Origin: Chloroflexota bacterium
GTDB lineage: Bacteria > Chloroflexota > Dehalococcoidia > SZUA-161 > SpSt-899
Direction: 5' to 3'
Length of the DNA: 15,507 nt
NCBI GenBank assembly: GCA_018725455.1
Contig: QLUN01000008.1
Location: forward strand, 1-15,507
Below the pieces are notes generated by a model. The model did no database searches and was not told where the DNA came from. It worked only from the letters and a program-made list of their open reading frames with translations. The position numbers and the translations under genes were made by a program. Below, one piece after another: positions 12,596 through 15,507 of the stretch (positions within the stretch are counted from its first letter, which is position 1; every line of letters starts with the position of its first letter).

Positions 12596-13066
12596 TTACC
12601 ATCGATAGTGAGCAAATGCCCGGTTCGCCTCCGCCATCTTGTGGGTATCGATACGCTTCTTAACAGTGATGCCCTCACCCCGAGAGGCATCCATTATCTC
12701 CGCTGCCAGCTTCTCTGCCATTGGCTTGCCTTTACGTGCCCTGGCGGTGGTCACCAGCCAGCGCATCGCCAGAAACAGACCTCGCCCCGGAGGTACCTCA
12801 ACCGGAACCTGATAGGTAGCTCCCCCAATACGGCGCGGCTTAACTGCCAGGAGCGGTGTGGTATTCCTGATCGCCTCCTCGAAGACCTCGAGAGGATCCC
12901 TGTCGGCCCGCTCCTTTATCATATCCAGCGCCGTGTAGACAATCCCCTCGGCTTTGCTCTTCTTGCCATCGAGCATGATCCGATTAACAAGCCGGGTTAT
13001 CTTCTCGCTGTGATATCTCACATCCGGTAGTGTTGTCCTCTTGACTACTTTCCCTCGTCTCGGCAT
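12596..13066 (-). CDS. rpsG: 30S ribosomal protein S7
   Basis: S7 starts assembly of the small-subunit head and lies at the E site. The 156-residue product begins MPRRGKVVKRTTLPDVRYHS, has NRIMLDGKKSKAE, the signature KPRRIGGATYQVPVEVPPGR, and ends MAEANRAFAHYRW. It is full length. GAGGGG nine bases before the ATG gives a good start. In E. coli S7 represses its own operon by binding the rpsL-rpsG spacer; the spacer here holds two clear hairpins, listed separately. Confidence 0.98.
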   Translation of the reverse strand: MPRRGKVVKRTTLPDVRYHSEKITRLVNRIMLDGKKSKAEGIVYTALDMIKERADRDPLEVFEEAIRNTTPLLAVKPRRIGGATYQVPVEVPPGRGLFLAMRWLVTTARARKGKPMAEKLAAEIMDASRGEGITVKKRIDTHKMAEANRAFAHYRW

Positions 13067-13094
13067 CTTTCTGTACCCCTCATTTCAGCCGAAA

Positions 13095-13121
13095 GAGCTT
13101 CTATCATAAAGACAGAAGCTC
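13095..13121. promoter_or_regulatory. Strong hairpin upstream of rpsG, possible S7 binding site
   Basis: GAGCTTCT (13095-13102) and AGAAGCTC (13114-13121) are a perfect eight-base inverted repeat. In the minus-strand transcript the stem can extend through a G-U pair and two more pairs to a UUUAU loop. It lies about 28 bases upstream of the rpsG ATG, after the rpsL stop. No U-run follows. Position matches the E. coli S7 operator, but I see no sequence match, so the function is inferred from place only. Confidence 0.5.
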
Positions 13122-13127
13122 CTCGCA

Positions 13128-13142
13128 CCGAGATATTCTCGG
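13128..13142. repeat. Small palindrome CCGAGATATTCTCGG in the rpsL-rpsG spacer
   Basis: CCGAGA and TCTCGG pair perfectly around a three-base loop, eight bases after the rpsL stop. Together with the adjoining 13095-13121 hairpin it fills most of the 84-base spacer. It may form part of one RNA structure with it. Confidence 0.55.
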
Positions 13143-13150
13143 AATGAGAC

Positions 13151-13573
13151 CTAACTTGGCGCCTTAGGTTTTTTTGCCCCGTATCTGCTCCGGCTACTCT
13201 TCCGATTAACCACGCCTTCGGTATCCAGGGTGCCCCGAACAATATGGTAGCGGACGCCGGGTAAGTCCTTCACTCGTCCCCCGCGAATCAGAACTACCGA
13301 GTGTTCCTGCAGGTTATGTCCTTCACCGGGGATGTAGGCTGTCAGCTCTAGACCGTTGGTCAGTCGAACCCGAGCTACCTTGCGCAGGGCCGAATTGGGC
13401 TTCTTGGGCGTTACCGTTTTAACCTGAAGGCACACCCCGCGCTTTTGTGGGGATCCCTTACCCTGCACCACCCTCCCCTTCAGGGAGCTATAGGAAACCC
13501 GCAAAGCTGGTACCTTTGACTTCTTTTTTATTTCCCGGCGCCCCTTACGCACCAACTGACTTACGGTCGGCAA
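13151..13573 (-). CDS. rpsL: 30S ribosomal protein S12
   Basis: S12 is at the decoding centre and controls accuracy; mutations at its PKKPNSALRK loop cause streptomycin resistance. The 140-residue product has the N-terminus MPTVSQLVRKGRREIKKKSK, TPKKPNSALRKVARVRLTNG (lysines K57, K58 unchanged, so sensitive type by sequence), GEGHNLQEHSVVLIRGGRVK and DLPGVRYHIVRGTLDTEGV. It is about 15 residues longer than E. coli S12 because of the segment at 26-40 (YSSLKGRVVQGKG), a normal feature of Gram-positive-like S12. The start is TTG at 13573, with AAGGAGG eight bases upstream. It is the first gene of the superoperon. Confidence 0.97.
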   Translation of the reverse strand: MPTVSQLVRKGRREIKKKSKVPALRVSYSSLKGRVVQGKGSPQKRGVCLQVKTVTPKKPNSALRKVARVRLTNGLELTAYIPGEGHNLQEHSVVLIRGGRVKDLPGVRYHIVRGTLDTEGVVNRKSSRSRYGAKKPKAPS

Positions 13574-13617
13574 AGCCTTTTCCTCCTTCTCGCACCACTA
13601 ATGGGCGACAACTTTCT

Positions 13618-13646
13618 ATTAAAGCATTTCCAGCTAGCATTGTCAA
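13618..13646 (-). promoter_or_regulatory. Proximal sigma-70-type promoter for the ribosomal superoperon (P2)
   Basis: On the minus strand TTGACA (13646-13641, perfect -35) is followed after 17 bases by TTTAAT (13623-13618, five of six to TATAAT), preceded by TG one base upstream, an extended -10. Transcription should start near 13611, giving a leader of about 38 bases before the rpsL TTG. Confidence 0.85.
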
Positions 13647-13676
13647 GTGCCATCCATCATTGTTCCTTACTCCATG

Positions 13677-13705
13677 ATAATAGCACAAAACGTTGGATTT
13701 GTCCA
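13677..13705 (-). promoter_or_regulatory. Distal sigma-70-type promoter for the ribosomal superoperon (P1)
   Basis: On the minus strand TGGACA (13705-13700) and TATTAT (13682-13677) are spaced by 17 bases, each five of six to consensus, with an extended -10 TGC before TATTAT. The expected start is near 13670, giving a leader of about 97 bases. Its -35 lies on the same bases, other strand, as the -35 proposed for mutL. Confidence 0.65.
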
Positions 13706-13728
13706 GCGGCAGCGTAATCTGGTACAAT
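13699..13728 (+). promoter_or_regulatory. mutL promoter with extended -10, probably leaderless mRNA
   Basis: TTGTCC (13699-13704) and TGGTACAAT (extended -10, core TACAAT 13723-13728) are spaced by 18 bases. Transcription would begin at about 13734-13737, that is at or within three bases of the mutL ATG at 13737. There is no Shine-Dalgarno upstream of mutL, which fits a leaderless transcript. Confidence 0.65.
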
Positions 13729-13736
13729 AGTCTCGA

Positions 13737-15497
13737 ATGTCGATCAAAGTTCTCTGCCCCAACGTCATCTCCAAGATCGCTGCCGGCGAGATAGTCGAAA
13801 GGCCGGCCTCAGTGGTGAAGGAACTGGTGGAAAACTCACTGGATGCCGGGGCTACCCAGATCACGGTGGAGGTCGGCGGGGGTGGGATAGGTCTCATCCG
13901 CGTGACCGATAATGGGGTGGGCATTCCTGCTGATGAAGTGGAGCTTGCCTTCGAGAGGCACGCTACCGGGAAGATCACCTCGGAGATCGACCTTGAGGCC
14001 GTCTCGAGCCTCGGCTTCCGTGGGGAGGCTCTGCCCTCGATTGCCGCCGTCGCCGAGGTGTCGATGGTCACCCGATATCGGGATGATGTCGTCGGTACGG
14101 CTATCAAGCTGGAGAATGGAGCTATCACCAGCAAGGGTAAACAAGGGTGTCCCCGGGGAACCGCGGTCACCATTCGAGACCTGTTCCGCAATGTCCCGGC
14201 TCGCCTCAAGTTTCTGAAATCACCCTCCACGGAGAATGGCCACATCAGCCATCTGGTGACCCAGTTCAGCCTGGCTTTCCCGGAGGTGAAATTCAATCTC
14301 ATCATCAATGGTCGAACCAGTTTTCGTTCGCCAGGCAACGGCAGCCTGCGGGATGTCCTCGTTGAGGTTTATGGTCTGGAGACGGCGCAGGCAATGCTGG
14401 AGATCGAATCGAGTGAAACCGTCTGCCCTGCTGTTAATGGATTTATTAGCCCATCCTCCCTCTCACGCTCCAATCGCAACTACCTCAGCTTCTTCGTCAA
14501 TCGCCGCCGGGTGCAGAGCCGTATGCTGACCTATGCTGTTGAAGAGGCTTATCAAGGAATGTTGATGACGGGCAAACACCCAATAGTGGCGATCAATATC
14601 TCCTTGCCTCCGCAGGAGATAGACGTTAATGTTCATCCCACCAAGAGTGAGATCAGGTTTCGCAGTGAGCGCCATGTTTTCGTTGCGGTGCAGAAGGCAG
14701 TCAGAAATGCCCTGGTTGGTTCCGCACCGCTGCCCAGCACGAGGATATCGCCCCTTCCCCCAAGTGCTTCCACATCCCCGCTCTTCGTCACGCCACCTGG
14801 CCACAAGGCAACCTCTCTGCCACAGCTCGCCCAGAAACGTGAGGGCCCGGAGTCCGGCCCGCAATTGCCGATCCTGCGGGTTATAGGTCAGTTCCAGAAC
14901 GCCTACATCGTTGCCGAGGGCCCTGATGGCATGTACCTCATCGAGCAGCATGCAGCACACGAGAGGGTTCTTTTTGAGAAGACGCGAGAGCAACAGGCAA
15001 GTCGAGCGATAGAGGTTCAAGGATTGCTCGAGCCAATGGCAATCGAGGTCACGGCGCAGCAGCAGGAACTGCTGCAATCCCAGCAGGGGGTTCTCTATGA
15101 AAGTGGCTTCTATCTGGAGCAATTTGGGGAACGAACATATCTGCTTCGTTCGGTGCCTGCGGTGCTCAAGAAGCAGGATATAACCAGGGTGCTTGCGGAG
15201 ATACTCGATTCGCTGGGAGGGCTACAAAAAAGCGAGTGGCAGGAGGGCGTTGCTGTTTCTCTGGCCTGCCACGGTGCGATTCCAACAGGACAGTCTCTAA
15301 GCTTTCAGGAGATGGAGGAGCTAGTGCATCAACTGGAACAGACGCAGTCTCCCCGCACCTGTCCACATGGAAGGCCAACCATAATTCATATCAACGCTTC
15401 CCAGTTGGAGAGGGGGTTCGGGAGGCGCGGAGCTCACTCCTTCGCCATGAGATCCTCGACCCGTCTGAGTAGCTCCTCCTGTTTCACCGGCTTCTGA
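13737..15497 (+). CDS. mutL: DNA mismatch repair protein MutL with endonuclease motifs
   Basis: MutL couples mismatch recognition by MutS to strand incision and removal. The N-terminal GHKL ATPase has NVISKIAAGEIVERPASVV, E29 and N33 in KELVENSLDAG, D58 in TDNGVGI and the family signature GFRGEAL (93-99), then FRNVPARLKFL. After a proline-rich linker (about 320-375) the C-terminal part has E403-QHAAHE409...E414 (endonuclease motif, usually starting with D), ACHGAI (510-515), CPHGRP (542-547) and F561-G-R. It is thus a nicking-type MutL, unlike that of E. coli. About 21 residues after RRG (565) are read antisense to the response-regulator end and are probably not conserved. The ATG has no Shine-Dalgarno. 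Confidence 0.96.
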   Translation: MSIKVLCPNVISKIAAGEIVERPASVVKELVENSLDAGATQITVEVGGGGIGLIRVTDNGVGIPADEVELAFERHATGKITSEIDLEAVSSLGFRGEALPSIAAVAEVSMVTRYRDDVVGTAIKLENGAITSKGKQGCPRGTAVTIRDLFRNVPARLKFLKSPSTENGHISHLVTQFSLAFPEVKFNLIINGRTSFRSPGNGSLRDVLVEVYGLETAQAMLEIESSETVCPAVNGFISPSSLSRSNRNYLSFFVNRRRVQSRMLTYAVEEAYQGMLMTGKHPIVAINISLPPQEIDVNVHPTKSEIRFRSERHVFVAVQKAVRNALVGSAPLPSTRISPLPPSASTSPLFVTPPGHKATSLPQLAQKREGPESGPQLPILRVIGQFQNAYIVAEGPDGMYLIEQHAAHERVLFEKTREQQASRAIEVQGLLEPMAIEVTAQQQELLQSQQGVLYESGFYLEQFGERTYLLRSVPAVLKKQDITRVLAEILDSLGGLQKSEWQEGVAVSLACHGAIPTGQSLSFQEMEELVHQLEQTQSPRTCPHGRPTIIHINASQLERGFGRRGAHSFAMRSSTRLSSSSCFTGF

Positions 15498-15507
15498 ATG
15501 TAATCCT
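15434..15507 (-). CDS. 3' end of a response-regulator receiver domain gene (cut by window edge)
   Basis: Read on the minus strand, 23 codons from the window edge to a TGA at 15434-15436 give DYIQKPVKQEELLRRVEDLM then AKE. This matches the last strand and helix of a CheY-like receiver domain: the invariant Lys-Pro pair (KP) after D-Y-I, then an acidic-leucine helix. The protein ends right after the helix, so it is a single-domain regulator or a protein with a C-terminal receiver. The phosphorylated aspartate and any partner kinase lie outside the window. It overlaps the mutL 3' end by 64 bases, convergently. The short length keeps confidence moderate. Confidence 0.7.
   Translation of the reverse strand, partial: DYIQKPVKQEELLRRVEDLMAKE

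Noticed and set aside
13452..13500. Extra segment in S12 as an unusual insertion
   Set aside because: The same region is present in S12 of Gram-positive and related bacteria; it is the E. coli form that is short.
13667..14338. Minus-strand open frame of about 220 codons antisense to mutL
   Set aside because: It mirrors the conserved ATPase region of mutL and has low-complexity serine/proline-rich content and no family features; same for the frame at 14463-15122.

Overview
The window is one long ribosomal-protein superoperon read on the minus strand (about bases 13573 down to 1), followed by a divergently transcribed mutL on the plus strand and the tail of a response-regulator gene. The ribosomal genes run S12, S7, EF-G, S10, L3, [aspartic protease-like ORF], L4, L23, L2, S19, L22, S3, L16, L29, S17, L14, L24, L5, S14 (zinc type), S8, L6, L18, S5, L30, L15, SecY (cut by the window edge). 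This is the str, S10 and spc clusters joined end to end, with no tuf between fusA and rpsJ. A long S12, zinc-type S14, four-cysteine L24, GTG/TTG starts and a MutL carrying endonuclease motifs suggest a non-proteobacterial bacterium. Chloroflexota, perhaps Dehalococcoidia, is my best guess; it is an inference from gene order and protein character, not a database result.

Layout: secY to rpsZ (1-3403) and rplE to rpmC (3413-5191) are the spc half; rplP to rpsJ (5262-10391) is the S10 half; fusA, rpsG and rpsL (10400-13573) are the str part. The 163-base divergent region 13574-13736 holds two good promoters for the ribosomal operon and one for mutL, the latter so close to the ATG that the mRNA may be leaderless. 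At the right edge mutL runs convergently into, and overlaps, the 3' end of a CheY-like receiver gene.

Two things stand out. First, a small retropepsin-like aspartic protease gene sits between rplC and rplD, a junction normally invariant, and is translationally overlapped with rplD. Second, every spacer longer than about 10 bases inside the operon contains an inverted repeat. Most share one architecture: a few degenerate 7-base units, a G- or C-rich centre, then the complementary 7-base units. The heptad sequence differs between sites, but three copies share one sequence (around 4649, 6760 and 7131, the last inverted). A separate 29-base palindromic element occurs twice (5703 and 12517). Some hairpins extend into gene ends and supply the last codons or stop codon of S17, L29, L16 and S10, and several genes just downstream of hairpins lack a good Shine-Dalgarno sequence.

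The genes otherwise act together as the translation and secretion core: 23 ribosomal proteins, the translocation GTPase EF-G and the SecY channel. MutL is a separate mismatch-repair unit. There is no gene-free stretch longer than 165 bases.
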